Positions 1 through 11,416 of a stretch of 64,000 nt of DNA are shown here, in pieces. This stretch comes from Phytopseudomonas dryadis. Lineage in GTDB: Bacteria > Pseudomonadota > Gammaproteobacteria > Pseudomonadales > Pseudomonadaceae. The DNA is taken from positions 62,001-126,000 of the forward strand of contig NZ_QJUM01000017.1 of assembly GCF_004327355.1 (NCBI RefSeq). Reading direction: 5' to 3'. Every line of letters begins with the position of its first letter. The stretch's first letter is position 1. The notes under the pieces are model-generated. The model ran no database searches. It was not told where the DNA came from and saw nothing but the letters and a program-made list of their open reading frames with translations. A program made the position numbers and the translations under genes.

Positions 1-867
1 GTCGCGCCCACGCCGTCGGTGATCTACGAGGATCTCAGCCTGGCCCTGCGCACCCTGCGCGACCTGGTCGGCCCGCGCAGCGAGAAGATCCGCGTCGACT
101 CGCGGGAGACCTTCCAGAAGATCACCCAGTTCGTCGCCGAGCTGATGCCGGAAATCGCCGACCGCCTCGAACATTACCCCGGCGAACGGCCGATCTTCGA
201 CCTGCACGGCATCGAGGACGAGATGCAGAAGGCGCTGGAGCGCAAGGTGCCGCTCAAGTCCGGTGGCTACCTGATCATCGACCCGGCCGAGGCGATGAGC
301 ACCATCGACGTCAATACCGGCGCCTTCGTCGGTCATCGCACCCTCGAAGAGACCATCTTCAAGACCAACCTCGAGGCGGCCACCGCCATTGCCCGGCAAC
401 TGCGCCTGCGCAACCTCGGCGGCATCATCATCATCGACTTCATCGACATGGAGGACGAGGAGCACCAGCGCCAGGTGTTGCGCACCCTGGAGAAGCAGCT
501 GGAGCGCGACCACGCCAAGACCAACATCATCGGCATCACCGAACTCGGCCTGGTGCAGATGACCCGCAAGCGCACCCGCGAGAGCCTCGAGCAGGTGCTC
601 TGCGAGCCCTGCAGCCACTGCCAGGGGCGCGGCAAGCTGAAGACCGCGGAAACCACCTGTTACGAAATCTTCCGCGAGATCCTGCGCGAGGCCCGGGCCT
701 ATCAGCCCGAGGGCTACCGCGTGCTGGCCAATCAGAAGGTGGTCGACCGCCTGCTCGATGAGGAGTCGGGCAATGTCGCCGACCTCGAGGCGTTCATCGG
801 ACGAACCATCAAGTTCCAGGTCGAAACCATGTATTCCCAGGAACAATACGATGTGGTGCTGCTGTGA
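1..867 (+). CDS. rng: Ribonuclease G, C-terminal part (5' end outside window)
   Basis: RNase G is an endoribonuclease of the RNase E/G family. It matures the 5' end of 16S rRNA and takes part in mRNA decay. The window holds only the last 288 codons; the frame is open to base 1, so the true start lies upstream. Visible family features are the catalytic stretch IDVNTGAFVG, the second metal-binding segment IIIIDFIDM, and the zinc-link region CEPCSHCQGRG near codon 200, which resembles the E. coli RNase G form. The C-terminus stops soon after the small domain, without the long degradosome scaffold of RNase E, so RNase G is preferred over RNase E. yhdP follows 31 bases downstream in the same direction, as in other pseudomonads. 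Confidence 0.95.
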   Translation, partial: VAPTPSVIYEDLSLALRTLRDLVGPRSEKIRVDSRETFQKITQFVAELMPEIADRLEHYPGERPIFDLHGIEDEMQKALERKVPLKSGGYLIIDPAEAMSTIDVNTGAFVGHRTLEETIFKTNLEAATAIARQLRLRNLGGIIIIDFIDMEDEEHQRQVLRTLEKQLERDHAKTNIIGITELGLVQMTRKRTRESLEQVLCEPCSHCQGRGKLKTAETTCYEIFREILREARAYQPEGYRVLANQKVVDRLLDEESGNVADLEAFIGRTIKFQVETMYSQEQYDVVLL

Positions 868-898
868 ACCGGCCCGGCGCGGCCGGGGAGTGAACTGA

Positions 899-3800
899 GT
901 GGAGCGTCTGCTGCTGGCTCTCGCGGCGCTGTTGCGCTGGAGCCTGGGCCTCTGCGCCTTCGGCCTGGTGCTGGCCGCGCTGTACGTCAGCCTGGGCCGC
1001 GAACTGGCGCCCCTGGTCGCCGAATACCGTGAAGAGGCCGAGGCCAGGGCCAGCGAGGCACTGGGCCTGCCGGTGCGCATCGGCGCGCTGGAAGGGCACT
1101 GGCGCGGGTTCTCGCCCTGGCTGATCGTGCGTGACCTGCAACTCGGCGACGGCGCGGACGCTCTGCGTCTGCAGCAGGTCAGGGTGGTGCCGGATCTGCT
1201 CGCCAGCCTGCTGGCGTGGCAACCGCGGATCGCCGACCTGCAGCTCGATGGCGTGCGCCTGGCCGTGCGCCAAGACGAACAGGGCGGCTGGTCGGTCGAA
1301 GGTTTGCCGCAACGCGCCGATCAGCCGCCGCTGGATATCGCCGAGGTGCTGCGCCAGTCGCAGAGGGTCGCCCGCGTATCGCTGTTCGACAGCCAGATTT
1401 CCGTTGCGGTCCACGGGCAGGAGCCGCTGATCCTGCAGGCGATCAACCTGAGCCTGCGCAATGGCAGCGCGCGTCAGCGCCTGGATGCCCGCCTGCAACT
1501 GCCCGATGGCCAGCCACTGGCGCTGCAGTTGCGCACACGCCTGCAGGCCGAGCATTGGCAGGACGCCAGCGCCGAGCTCTACCTGAACCTGCCGCAGAGC
1601 GATTGGGCGACCTGGCTGCCGCCGGGCCTGACCCGCGACTGGCGCCTCGAGCACCTGCAACTGGGCGGCGAGCTATGGGCCCGTTGGGGCGACAAGAGCC
1701 TGCAGCGTGCGGTCACTCGCCTGCAGGTTCCGCAGCTCGCCGGACGTTATGCCGAGCGTGAGGCCGTGGCGCTCGAGAATCTGGCCGTCAATGCCTATGT
1801 CGACCGCGTCGACCAGGGCTTCGATGTGCTGCTGGACGATCTGGCCTTCAGCCGTGGCGATACCCGCTGGGGCGAATCGCGCATCGCGCTGGGCTATCGT
1901 GCGCCGGGCGAAGACGCCGACGCACAGCGCTGGAGCATCGCCGCCGATCGCCTCGACCTGGGCCCGCTGGTGCCGCTGACCGAAGCCCTGGCGCCCTTGC
2001 CGGACACTGCCATGGACGTGCTGCACGAACTGCAACCCCATGGCGCATTGCGTAATCTCAACGCGCGTTTCCGCCCGCAGGTCGACGGGCCGGAGCGCCT
2101 GCAGTTCTCCGCCAACCTGGAGCGCATCGGCTTTTCGGCATGGCATGCCTCGCCCGCGGTGGAGAACGGCAGCGGCAGCATCAGCGGCGACCTGGGGCAG
2201 GGCGAGCTGAAAGTCGACAGCGAAGACTTTTCCCTGCACCTGGAAACCCTGTTCCCCCAGGCCTGGAACTATCGGCAGGCCAAGGGCCGGCTGACCTGGA
2301 CGTTGAACGATGAGGGTTTCACCCTGCGTGCGCCCTACCTGCAGGTGGTGGGGGAAGAGGGCAGGCTCGCCGGTGATTTCCTGATTCGCCTGCTCAAGGA
2401 CCCGGCCGCCGAGGACTACATGGATCTGCGCGTCGGCATGCGCGACGGCGATGCGCGCTTCACCGAGAAATACCTGCCGACGCCGGTTCTCAGTCCGGCG
2501 CTGGACGACTGGCTGAAGACCGCCATCCGCGCTGGCACGGTCGACGAGGGCTATTTCCAGTACCAGGGTTCGATCAACCGCAATCCCGATCCCAGCGTGC
2601 GCAGCATCAGCCTGTTCTTCGGCGTGCGCGATGCCGAGCTGGCCTTCCAGCCCGGCTGGCCGGCGCTGCGCGATGCCCGTGGCGAGGTGCTGATCGAGGA
2701 CAGCGGGGTGCGGGTGCGGGTCGCCGAAGGCCATATCCTCGATAGCCGGGTGAGCGATGCCCAGGCCGATATCGCCCATGTCGATGCTGGCAAGGTGCCG
2801 CGCCTGAAGCTGCAGGGGCAGTTGCAGAGCAGTGTCGGCGACGCCCTGAAGATTCTCCAGGACGCACCGCTGGGCCTCGCCGACACCTTTACCGGCTGGA
2901 AGGGCGAGGGCGCCCTGACTGGCGCCCTCACGCTCGACCTGCCGCTGCAGCAGGGCATGCCGGCCGATGTGGTGGTGGATTTCAGCGCCAAGGACGCCAC
3001 GTTGTCGTTGAGCGATCCGGCACTGGCGCTGACCAAGCTGAGCGGCGACTTTCGCTACGACACCCGCTCGGGCCTCAGTGCGCCGTCCATCCGCGCCGAA
3101 GCGCTGGGCCATGCGCTGCGCGGCAAGGCCGTCGCCGATGGTCAGCGCGGCAAGGCGCGCAGCCGCATCGAAGCCAACGGCGTGGTGCCACTGGCCAATC
3201 TGACGCGCTGGCTGGGGGTGACCCAGCCGCTGCCGGCCAGCGGCAGCATCCCTTATCGTCTGCGCCTGAGCCTGGAGGGAGCCGACAGCCAGTTGCGCGT
3301 CGATTCCAACCTCAAGGGGCTGGCCATCCGCCTGCCGGCGCCTTTCGGCAAGGCCAGCGGCGACGAGCGTTATACCGACTGGCGCATGAGTCTCGGTGGC
3401 CGCGAGCAGCGCTACTGGCTGGACTATGCCGACCTGGCGAGCTTCGCCTTCGTGGCGCCGCCGGGGCAGCTCGGGCAGGGACGTGGCGAACTGCGCCTGG
3501 GCGATGGCCCGGCGATTCTGCCCGGCACGCGGGGCGTTCGCCTCAGGGGGCGGGTGGCCGAACTGGATCTGTCGGCCTGGCAGGAGGCCATCAAGCCCTA
3601 TACCTCGCTGCCGCGCGACGACGCCCAGCAACTGTTCAGCGATGCCCAGTTGCGTATCGGCCGTTTCAGCGGCCTGGGGCAGACCCTCGACGATCTCGAG
3701 GTGGGGCTCAAGCCGGCGAATGGCGCCTGGACGCTGAACCTCGACAGCGCGCTGCTCAAGGGCCGTATCGACCTGCCGCAGAAGGACGGGGTGCCGATCG

Positions 3801-4729
3801 TCGCCGACCTGGAGTACCTGCGCCTGCCGGCGATGCAGCCGAAGAGCGAAGACGCGGTGGACGAGGATACCCCGGATCCCCTGGCCGACTTCGATCCACG
3901 GCAGATTCCCGCTCTGGATCTGCGCATCGCCCATGTCTTCCAGGGGCCGGACGACATGGGCGCCTGGTCGCTCAAGGCTCGGCCCGATGCCCAGGGCGTG
4001 CTGTTCAGTGCGCTGGACATCAACCTCAAGGGGCTGCAGATGACCGGCTCCGTCGGCTGGCAGGGGGGGGCCGGGCAGACGCGCAGCTGGTACAAGGGGC
4101 GCATGCAGGGCAAGCAGTTGTCCAATGTCCTCAAGGCCTGGGGCTATGCGCCCACGGCGACCAGCGAAACCTTCCACCTGGACGCCGACGGTCACTGGCC
4201 GGGGTCGCCGGCCTGGTTCAGCCTCAAGCGTTATTCGGGCAGCCTGGATGCCTCGTTGCGCAAAGGTCAGTTCGTCGAGGTTCAGGGCTCGGCGTCGGCG
4301 CTGCGGGTGTTCGGTCTGCTCAATTTCAACTCCATCGGCCGCCGTCTGCGCCTGGACTTTTCCGATCTGCTGGACAAGGGCCTGAGCTATGACCGGGTCA
4401 AGGGCAACCTGACGGCGACCAATGGCGTGTTCGTCACCCAGGAACCGATCACCATGACCGGCCCGTCGAGCAACCTGGAGCTCAATGGCACCCTGAACAT
4501 GGTCAACCAGGGCATCGACGCCAAGTTGCTGGTGACCCTGCCGGTGACCAACAACCTGCCGCTGGCGGCATTGATCGTCGGAGCACCGGCCATCGGTGGC
4601 GCCTTGTTCATCGCCGACAAGCTGCTGGGTGACCGGGTGGCGCGTTTCGCCAGCGTGCAGTACGACGTCCGCGGGTCGTTGCACGATCCGCAGATTACCT
4701 TCGACAAACCCTTCGAGAAGCCGAATTGA
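899..4729 (+). CDS. yhdP: YhdP-family AsmA/TamB-like envelope protein
   Basis: Large inner-membrane-anchored periplasmic protein of 1276 residues. In E. coli, YhdP, TamB and YdbH act redundantly in phospholipid transport to the outer membrane. The sequence shows an N-terminal hydrophobic segment (about residues 5-30, rich in Leu and Ala), then a long region of repeating beta-strand-like segments typical of the AsmA-like superfamily. Near the C-terminus is the conserved YhdP block around LRVFGLLNFNSIGRRLRLDF and a hydrophobic stretch LAALIVGAPAIGGALFIADK. The start is GTG, preceded by GGGGAG about 10 bases upstream. Length fits the family. The large opposite-strand open frames over this gene are GC-driven shadows. 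Confidence 0.9.
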   Translation: MERLLLALAALLRWSLGLCAFGLVLAALYVSLGRELAPLVAEYREEAEARASEALGLPVRIGALEGHWRGFSPWLIVRDLQLGDGADALRLQQVRVVPDLLASLLAWQPRIADLQLDGVRLAVRQDEQGGWSVEGLPQRADQPPLDIAEVLRQSQRVARVSLFDSQISVAVHGQEPLILQAINLSLRNGSARQRLDARLQLPDGQPLALQLRTRLQAEHWQDASAELYLNLPQSDWATWLPPGLTRDWRLEHLQLGGELWARWGDKSLQRAVTRLQVPQLAGRYAEREAVALENLAVNAYVDRVDQGFDVLLDDLAFSRGDTRWGESRIALGYRAPGEDADAQRWSIAADRLDLGPLVPLTEALAPLPDTAMDVLHELQPHGALRNLNARFRPQVDGPERLQFSANLERIGFSAWHASPAVENGSGSISGDLGQGELKVDSEDFSLHLETLFPQAWNYRQAKGRLTWTLNDEGFTLRAPYLQVVGEEGRLAGDFLIRLLKDPAAEDYMDLRVGMRDGDARFTEKYLPTPVLSPALDDWLKTAIRAGTVDEGYFQYQGSINRNPDPSVRSISLFFGVRDAELAFQPGWPALRDARGEVLIEDSGVRVRVAEGHILDSRVSDAQADIAHVDAGKVPRLKLQGQLQSSVGDALKILQDAPLGLADTFTGWKGEGALTGALTLDLPLQQGMPADVVVDFSAKDATLSLSDPALALTKLSGDFRYDTRSGLSAPSIRAEALGHALRGKAVADGQRGKARSRIEANGVVPLANLTRWLGVTQPLPASGSIPYRLRLSLEGADSQLRVDSNLKGLAIRLPAPFGKASGDERYTDWRMSLGGREQRYWLDYADLASFAFVAPPGQLGQGRGELRLGDGPAILPGTRGVRLRGRVAELDLSAWQEAIKPYTSLPRDDAQQLFSDAQLRIGRFSGLGQTLDDLEVGLKPANGAWTLNLDSALLKGRIDLPQKDGVPIVADLEYLRLPAMQPKSEDAVDEDTPDPLADFDPRQIPALDLRIAHVFQGPDDMGAWSLKARPDAQGVLFSALDINLKGLQMTGSVGWQGGAGQTRSWYKGRMQGKQLSNVLKAWGYAPTATSETFHLDADGHWPGSPAWFSLKRYSGSLDASLRKGQFVEVQGSASALRVFGLLNFNSIGRRLRLDFSDLLDKGLSYDRVKGNLTATNGVFVTQEPITMTGPSSNLELNGTLNMVNQGIDAKLLVTLPVTNNLPLAALIVGAPAIGGALFIADKLLGDRVARFASVQYDVRGSLHDPQITFDKPFEKPN

Positions 4730-4772
4730 AGAAGGGTGTGAAGCCTCCAGCTTTATGCCAGGAGACCCGATT

Positions 4773-5621
4773 ATGACGTTCGCCGTGATTCAGATGGTCA
4801 GTCAGGACGATATCGCCGCCAACCTGGCCCAGGCGCATCGGTTGCTGGAGCGCGCGGCGACGCAGGGCGCGAGGCTGGCCGTGCTGCCGGAGAATTTCGC
4901 CGCCCTGGGGCGCCGCGACAGCGCGCAACTGGCGCGCCAGGAAGCGCGCGGCGAAGGCCCGGTGCTGCCCTGGTTGAAACGGACCGCCCGCGACCTCAGC
5001 TTATGGATAGTCGCCGGCACGCTGCCGCTGCCGCCGGATGGCCAGCCCGAAGCCAAGGCCCACGCCTGTTCATTGCTGCTCGACGAACACGGCGAGCGGG
5101 TCGCGCGGTATGACAAGCTGCACCTGTTCGATGTGGACGTGAGCGACAGCCGTGGCCGTTACCGGGAGTCGGACGACTATGCCCATGGCGCCCGGGTGGT
5201 GGTCGCCGATACACCCGTCGGGCGGCTGGGTTTGACCGTATGCTACGACCTGCGCTTTGCTGAGCTCTATGGCGCCTTGCGCGATGCCGGGGCGGAACTG
5301 ATCAGCGCCCCGTCGGCCTTTACCCGGGTCACCGGCGCGGCGCACTGGGAGGTGCTGATCCGCGCCCGGGCCATCGAGACCCAGTGCTACCTGCTGGCGG
5401 CCGCCCAGGGCGGCCTTCACCCCGGTGGTCGCGAGACCTTCGGCCACTCCGCCATCATCGATCCCTGGGGGCGTACCCTGGTGCAGCAGGACGAAGGCGA
5501 GGCGGCTTTGCTGGCCGGGCGTGACGCCGCCGAACAGGCTCTGATCCGCGAGCGCATGCCGGTGGCGCGGCACAAACGATTTTTTGCAGCGGCCGAACCG
5601 CGGCTGCCAGGCTTGGAGTAG
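4773..5621 (+). CDS. Carbon-nitrogen hydrolase (nitrilase-family amidase, Nit1-like)
   Basis: 282-residue member of the nitrilase superfamily, branch of the Nit/omega-amidase and deaminated-glutathione amidase proteins. The catalytic Glu-Lys-Cys triad is visible: PENFAA (Glu near residue 42), [10 protein letters not shown] (Lys near 112) and [12 protein letters not shown] (Cys near 156). Substrate cannot be fixed from sequence; hydrolysis of deaminated glutathione is the best family-based guess. The start was placed at ATG 4773, with AGGAG about 8 bases upstream. The longer open frame begins inside yhdP and is not supported. It lies between yhdP and tldD with only 2 bases before tldD, so cotranscription is likely. 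Confidence 0.88.
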   Translation: MTFAVIQMVSQDDIAANLAQAHRLLERAATQGARLAVLPENFAALGRRDSAQLARQEARGEGPVLPWLKRTARDLSLWIVAGTLPLPPDGQPEAKAHACSLLLDEHGERVARYDKLHLFDVDVSDSRGRYRESDDYAHGARVVVADTPVGRLGLTVCYDLRFAELYGALRDAGAELISAPSAFTRVTGAAHWEVLIRARAIETQCYLLAAAQGGLHPGGRETFGHSAIIDPWGRTLVQQDEGEAALLAGRDAAEQALIRERMPVARHKRFFAAAEPRLPGLE

Positions 5622-5623
5622 TT

Positions 5624-7066
5624 ATGAGCGAGATGTTGATATCCGTCAGCGAGCAGGTGTTGAGTCCCGGCGGCCTGAGCCTGGATCACCTGGCCGGTGT
5701 GCTCGGCGAATTGGCCGGCCCGGGCATCGATGCCGCCGATCTGTATTTCCAGAGCCAGGTTTCGGAAACCTGGGTGCTGGAAGACGGCATCGTCAAGGAA
5801 GGCAGTTTCAACCTCGACCAGGGCGTGGGCGTGCGTGCCCAGTCCGGCGAGAAGACCGGCTTCGCCTACAGCAATGCCATCACCGCCGAGGCCCTGAGCC
5901 AGGCGGCCCGTGCCGCGCGCTCCATCGCCCGGGCCGGGCAGCAGGGGCGCGTGCAGGCGTTCGCCGCCAGCCAGGTGACGCCGCTGTACGGCCGTGACAA
6001 TCCGCTGGACGTGCTCGACCGGGCGCAGAAGGTCGAGCTGCTCAAGCAGGTCGATCAGGCCACCCGCGCCCTGGACCCGCGTATCAAGCAGGTCACGGTG
6101 AGCCTCGCCGGGGTCTGGGACCGCGTGCTGGTGGCCGCCGCCGATGGCAGCCTGGGCGCTGACATCCGACCGCTGGTGCGCTTCAACGTCAGTGTCATCG
6201 TCGAGCACAACGGTCGCCGCGAGCGCGGTGGCCATGGCGGTGGCGGGCGTACCGACTACCGCTATTTCATGAGCGAAGATCGCGCCATGGGCTATGCCCG
6301 CGAGGCGCTGCGCCAAGCCCTGGTCAACCTGGAGGCGATTCCGGCGCCGGCGGGCACACTGCCGGTGGTGATGGGCGCCGGCTGGTCCGGCGTGCTGCTG
6401 CACGAAGCCGTGGGCCATGGCCTAGAGGGCGACTTCAACCGCAAGGGCAGTTCCAACTACAGCGGCAAGATCGGCCAGCAGGTGGCGTCCAGGCTGTGCA
6501 CCATCGTCGACGACGGCACCCTGGCCGAGCGCCGCGGCTCGCTGAGCATGGACGATGAAGGCACACCGACCCAGTGCACCACGCTGATCGAGAACGGCGT
6601 GCTCAAGGGCTACATGCAGGACAAGCTCAACGCGCGCCTGATGGGCGTGGCTCGCACCGGCAACGGTCGCCGCGAGTCCTATGCGCACCTGCCGATGCCG
6701 CGCATGACCAATACCTACATGCTGGCCGGCGAGAGCGACCCCGAAGAGATCATCCGCTCGGTGAAGAAAGGCATCTACTGCGCCAACCTCGGCGGCGGTC
6801 AGGTCGACATCACCAGCGGCAAGTTCGTCTTTTCCACCAGCGAGGCCTACCTCATCGAGGACGGCAGGATCACCGCGCCGGTCAAGGGCGCGACCCTGAT
6901 CGGCAACGGCCCGGAAGCCATGGGCAAGGTGTCGATGGTCGGCAACGACCTGGCCCTGGACAGCGGTGTCGGCACCTGCGGCAAGGACGGCCAGTCGGTA
7001 CCGGTAGGCGTCGGCCAGCCGACGCTGAAGATCGACGCGATCACCGTGGGGGGGACAGGAGCATAA
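5624..7066 (+). CDS. tldD: Metalloprotease TldD
   Basis: Zinc metalloprotease subunit that forms a heterodimer with TldE (PmbA). The TldD/E complex trims unfolded peptides, as known for microcin B17 maturation and CcdA degradation in E. coli. The 480 residues contain the HExxxH-type metal site [11 protein letters not shown] near residue 260, and the C-terminal GGTGA-like ending typical of the family. The start follows the nitrilase gene by two bases, with a GGAG ribosome site inside the upstream coding end. The partner gene pmbA lies downstream beyond darP, so both halves of the protease are in this window. Confidence 0.95.
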   Translation: MSEMLISVSEQVLSPGGLSLDHLAGVLGELAGPGIDAADLYFQSQVSETWVLEDGIVKEGSFNLDQGVGVRAQSGEKTGFAYSNAITAEALSQAARAARSIARAGQQGRVQAFAASQVTPLYGRDNPLDVLDRAQKVELLKQVDQATRALDPRIKQVTVSLAGVWDRVLVAAADGSLGADIRPLVRFNVSVIVEHNGRRERGGHGGGGRTDYRYFMSEDRAMGYAREALRQALVNLEAIPAPAGTLPVVMGAGWSGVLLHEAVGHGLEGDFNRKGSSNYSGKIGQQVASRLCTIVDDGTLAERRGSLSMDDEGTPTQCTTLIENGVLKGYMQDKLNARLMGVARTGNGRRESYAHLPMPRMTNTYMLAGESDPEEIIRSVKKGIYCANLGGGQVDITSGKFVFSTSEAYLIEDGRITAPVKGATLIGNGPEAMGKVSMVGNDLALDSGVGTCGKDGQSVPVGVGQPTLKIDAITVGGTGA

Positions 7067-7075
7067 GACCGAAGG

Positions 7076-7136
7076 AAGCGCTGGAGGCTGGATAAGGTCG
7101 TATTTTCACGTTCAGCCTTTAGCCTCAAGCGCTTTG
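7076..7136. repeat. Short inverted repeat, GGAGGCTG family (copy a)
   Basis: Left arm AAGCGCTGGAGGCTG at 7076-7090 and right arm CAGCCTTTAGCCTCAAGCGCTT at about 7112-7133 can pair as a hairpin. It lies between the convergent 3' ends of tldD and darP. Same family as copies near 9.2, 27.9 and 32.4 kb; it may act as a transcription stop, but it lacks a clear U-tract. Confidence 0.75.
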
Positions 7137-7145
7137 ATCGTGCTC

Positions 7146-7664
7146 CTAGCGTAACCCGCGCTGGGTTTCGTCCAGCTCGCGGATGTACTTGAAGAGTTTG
7201 CGCGATGCGGCTGGCGGTTTGTTCTGTGCCGTCTCGTGCTGGGCCTGGCGGATCAGCTGGCGCAGGTGCTGGCGGTCGGCGTCGGGGTAGTCGCCGACGA
7301 ACTGCTCGAGCAGGTCGTCGCTGCCGCCGATCAGGCGATCACGCCAGCGTTCGAGGTTGTGGAAGCGTTCGTTGTATTGGCGCGTGGAGGCGTCGAGCTG
7401 ATCGAGCAAGACCAGGATGGCGTCGATGTCCTGTTCGCGCATCAGCTTGCCAATGAACTGTACATGGCGTTTTTTCGCCGCATTGGCCGTGTGCTTGGGA
7501 GCCTCTTCCAGGGCACGACGCAGGGCATCGGTCAGCGGTAGTTTGTTCTGCAGGTCGGGTTTCAGGGCGGCCAGGCGCTGCCCCAGATCCTGAAGCGCAT
7601 GCAGCTCGCGCTTGACCTGGGTTTTGCTCTTCTCACCGGAGAAGTCGTCGTAATTATCAGACAT
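7146..7664 (-). CDS. darP: Ribosome-associated protein DarP/YjgA
   Basis: 172-residue protein of the YjgA/DarP (DUF615) family. It associates with late 50S ribosomal precursors and assists assembly. Family features are the acidic start [20 protein letters not shown], a charged alpha-helical body, and the C-terminal [13 protein letters not shown] block. The gene is transcribed opposite to tldD and pmbA and lies between them, an arrangement seen widely in Pseudomonas. Confidence 0.92.
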   Translation of the reverse strand: MSDNYDDFSGEKSKTQVKRELHALQDLGQRLAALKPDLQNKLPLTDALRRALEEAPKHTANAAKKRHVQFIGKLMREQDIDAILVLLDQLDASTRQYNERFHNLERWRDRLIGGSDDLLEQFVGDYPDADRQHLRQLIRQAQHETAQNKPPAASRKLFKYIRELDETQRGLR

Positions 7665-7697
7665 GGGGGTGATCCAATGGAAAACGCCGCCATGATA

Positions 7698-7798
7698 ACA
7701 GCAGCTTCAAGCTTCAAGCTTCAAGCTTCAAGCGAAGAGCGAAGGCAGGGCTTTAGGCTGTTACTTGCAGCTTGAAGCTTGCAGCTTGCAGCTGCTTC
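7698..7798. repeat. AGCTTCA-rich inverted repeat (copy b)
   Basis: The left arm begins AGCAGCTTCAAGCTTCAAGC and contains four tandem AGCTTCA units. The right arm, ending TGCAGCTGCT at 7797, reads as the reverse complement with CTTGAAG/CTTGCAG units. The pair encloses about 30 bases. It occupies the divergent spacer between darP and pmbA, so any promoters for these genes overlap it or are squeezed beside it. Confidence 0.8.
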
Positions 7799-7816
7799 TA
7801 GGAATGTGGAGTCGTT

Positions 7817-9163
7817 ATGAGTGAAGTGGAAGTAGTCGGACCGGCCGCCGTGCCGCACCTGCAGGCGCAGGTCGAGCAGATCGTCGCCGAGGCCAGGAAG
7901 CAGGGCGCCACCGCCTGTGAAGTCGCCGTCTCGGTGGAGCAGGGGCTGTCCACCACGGTGCGCCAGCGCGAGGTGGAAACCGTCGAGTTCAACCGCGACC
8001 AGGGCTTCGGCATCACCCTCTATGTCGGCCAGCGCAAGGGCTCGGCCAGCACGTCGGCCAGCGGTGATGCGGCGATCCGGGAAACCGTGGCCGCCGCGCT
8101 GGCCATCGCCAGGCACGCCTCCGAGGACGACTGCGCCGGCCTTGCCGAGGCCGCGCTGATGGCCCGCGACCTGCCGCAGCTGGATCTCTACCACGCCTGG
8201 GACATCAGTCCGGAGCAGGCCATCGAGCGCGCGCTGGAATGCGAGGCCGCGGCCTTCGACGCCGATCCGCGCATCCGCAATGCCGACGGCACCAGCCTCA
8301 GCACCCACCAGAGCTGCCGGGTCTATGGCAACAGCCATGGCTTCCTCGGCGGTTACGCCGGCACCCGGCATAGCCTCAGTTGCGTGATGATCGCCGAGAG
8401 CGATGGCCAGATGCAGCGCGATTACTGGTACGACGTCAACCGCCAGGGGCAACTGCTCGCCGACCCCGCCAGCATCGGCCGGCGTGCCGCCCAGCGTGCC
8501 GTCAGCCGCCTGGGCGCGCGGCCCGTGCCCACCTGCGAAGTGCCGGTGCTGTTCTCCGCGGAACTGGCCACCGGGCTGTTCGGCAGCTTTCTCGGCGCCA
8601 TCTCCGGCGGGGCCCTGTACCGCAAGTCGTCGTTCCTGGAAGGCAGCCTTGGCCAGCAACTGTTCCCCGAGTGGCTGAACCTCGATGAGCGTCCGCACAT
8701 CCCGCGGGCCCTGGGCAGTGCCGCATTCGACGGCGACGGGCTGGCCACCTATGCCAAGCCCTTCGTCGAGGGCGGCAGGCTGGTGTCCTATGTGCTCGGC
8801 ACCTATGCCGGGCGCAAGCTGGGCATGCCCAGCACCGCCAATGCCGGCGGCGTGCACAATCTGTTCGTCAGCCATGGCGACGAGGATCAGCAGGCGCTGC
8901 TCAAGCGCATGGGCCGCGGCCTGCTGGTCACCGAGCTGATGGGTCATGGCCTGAACATGGTCACCGGCGACTATTCCCGTGGCGCCGGTGGCTACTGGGT
9001 GGAGAACGGCGAGATCCAGTTCGCCGTGCAGGAGGTGACCATCGCCGGCAACCTGCGCGACATGCTCAAGCAGATCGTCGCCGTGGGCAGTGATCTGGAA
9101 CTGCGCAGCAATATCCGCACCGGCTCGGTGCTGATCGAGAAAATGACCGTGGCAGGTAGCTAG
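7817..9163 (+). CDS. pmbA: Metalloprotease subunit PmbA (TldE)
   Basis: 448-residue TldE/PmbA subunit, partner of TldD in the heterodimeric protease that matures modified peptides and degrades unfolded peptides. The family C-terminal block MGHGLNMVTGDYSRGAGGYW is present. The TldD-type HExxxH site is absent, as expected for TldE. The ATG is preceded by GGAG 7 bases upstream. The gene stands alone downstream of an inverted repeat in the divergent darP/pmbA spacer. Confidence 0.94.
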   Translation: MSEVEVVGPAAVPHLQAQVEQIVAEARKQGATACEVAVSVEQGLSTTVRQREVETVEFNRDQGFGITLYVGQRKGSASTSASGDAAIRETVAAALAIARHASEDDCAGLAEAALMARDLPQLDLYHAWDISPEQAIERALECEAAAFDADPRIRNADGTSLSTHQSCRVYGNSHGFLGGYAGTRHSLSCVMIAESDGQMQRDYWYDVNRQGQLLADPASIGRRAAQRAVSRLGARPVPTCEVPVLFSAELATGLFGSFLGAISGGALYRKSSFLEGSLGQQLFPEWLNLDERPHIPRALGSAAFDGDGLATYAKPFVEGGRLVSYVLGTYAGRKLGMPSTANAGGVHNLFVSHGDEDQQALLKRMGRGLLVTELMGHGLNMVTGDYSRGAGGYWVENGEIQFAVQEVTIAGNLRDMLKQIVAVGSDLELRSNIRTGSVLIEKMTVAGS

Positions 9164-9220
9164 CAACGGTCAAGTGTCGGCCAGGGCAATCCTAAGCGGC
9201 CTTCGGCCTTCGATCAAAAA

Positions 9221-9296
9221 CGCTCGAGGCTGGAAAGCTGGACGAAAGAGCCCATGGGTTTGCTTGTCGTTCAGCCTCCAGCCTCTAGCGCTCCTA
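9221..9296. repeat. GGAGGCTG-family inverted repeat (copy c)
   Basis: Left arm CGCTCGAGGCTGGAAAGCTG (from 9229) and right arm CGTTCAGCCTCCAGCCTCTAGCG (9267-9290) are inverted and enclose about 25 bases. It lies downstream of pmbA. The rest of the spacer up to fagA (about 9300-9530) holds no gene I can support. Confidence 0.75.
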
Positions 9297-9532
9297 TCGG
9301 CCGTCTTCTCCCGGGCGAATCCTTGCTCATCGCTCCCAGCGTATCTTTCATCGGCCTGTGGCTCATTTTCCCGGTCGAGCAGCGCTTCCTGCGCGCATCC
9401 CGGGTTCACCCTGATCGAAGCCGATGGCGGGCGATGACTGCATCTTGGCTTCCTTTGGCCCGTACTTGTCCGCGTGCTCTGCCGTGCCCGGCTGGGTGTA
9501 TCAATGGGCGACCGGTATTTCGATACAATCCA

Positions 9533-9572
9533 GTATTGATTATTCTTTCTATATAGGAATTAATATTATTCG
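9533..9572 (+). promoter_or_regulatory. Probable promoter with Fur-box-like operator of the fagA-fumC-orfX-sodA operon
   Basis: A sharply AT-rich stretch in an otherwise GC-rich region ends 17 bases before the fagA start. TTGATT at 9536 and TAATAT or TATTAT near 9561-9569 could be promoter elements. The segment GAATTAATATTATTCG resembles overlapping NATWAT hexamers of a Fur box. The P. aeruginosa fagA-fumC-orfX-sodA operon is known to be Fur-repressed, which supports the reading. The exact operator is an inference. Confidence 0.5.
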
Positions 9573-9588
9573 CTTTTGAGGGCAGACC

Positions 9589-9976
9589 ATGAGATTTCGC
9601 TCAAGCAACACGCCTTGCCTGGACTGCTGGTACTGGCAGGGTTTCCGCATCCGCTGCGCCCTGCTTCCCGACGAACCGCGCCTGCTCGAGCTGCATTGGG
9701 CGCAGGGCCGGCAACTGGTCGAGCATGGCCGTCTGTGCCCCTGGCGCATGTCGCTGACCACGCTGAACCTGCTCATGGATACCGCCTGCGATACGGCCCT
9801 GCCCTGGCACTGGCGCAGCGTCTGCCTGGATCACGCCTATCGCTCCCTCTACGCGCTGCAGCACCTGGCCGCCCGCCGCGATCAGCAGCACAGCCTCAAT
9901 CAAGCGCGCAATCGCCTGGCCACCTTGCGCCTGCAGCCCTCTCTTTCGATGTCCGAATTGGCAGAAGGAAATCCCT

Positions 9977-9984
<8 letters not shown>
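9589..9984 (+). CDS. fagA: Fur-associated gene A protein (FagA)
   Basis: 131-residue protein with no recognised domain. It matches fagA by position and character: first gene of fagA-fumC-orfX-sodA, directly after an AT-rich Fur-like promoter. The protein is rich in Trp, Leu and Cys (SSNTPCLDCWYWQGFRIRC near the start) and largely helical; no signal peptide is evident. Its stop lies inside the fumC start region (an 8-base overlap), so translation is probably coupled. Its molecular role is unknown; it is expressed under iron starvation in P. aeruginosa. Confidence 0.75.
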
Positions 9985-11353
<1,369 letters not shown>

Positions 11354-11416
11354 CTGTCAGGCGCAGGCCATGGGGCCTGCGTGTTGGTCGCCCGCGAGGG
11401 CGAGGAGGCGAATCCG

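Noticed and set aside
1673..4684. A 1003-codon open frame on the minus strand opposite yhdP, and similar long opposite-strand frames elsewhere
   Set aside because: They mirror high-GC coding sequence, give Gln/Ala/Arg-rich low-complexity translations without family motifs, and overlap clearly real genes.
7698..7798. Tandem AGCTTCA units as a CRISPR array or simple microsatellite
   Set aside because: There are no unique spacers of regular length, and the units occur as inverted arms like other copies in the window.
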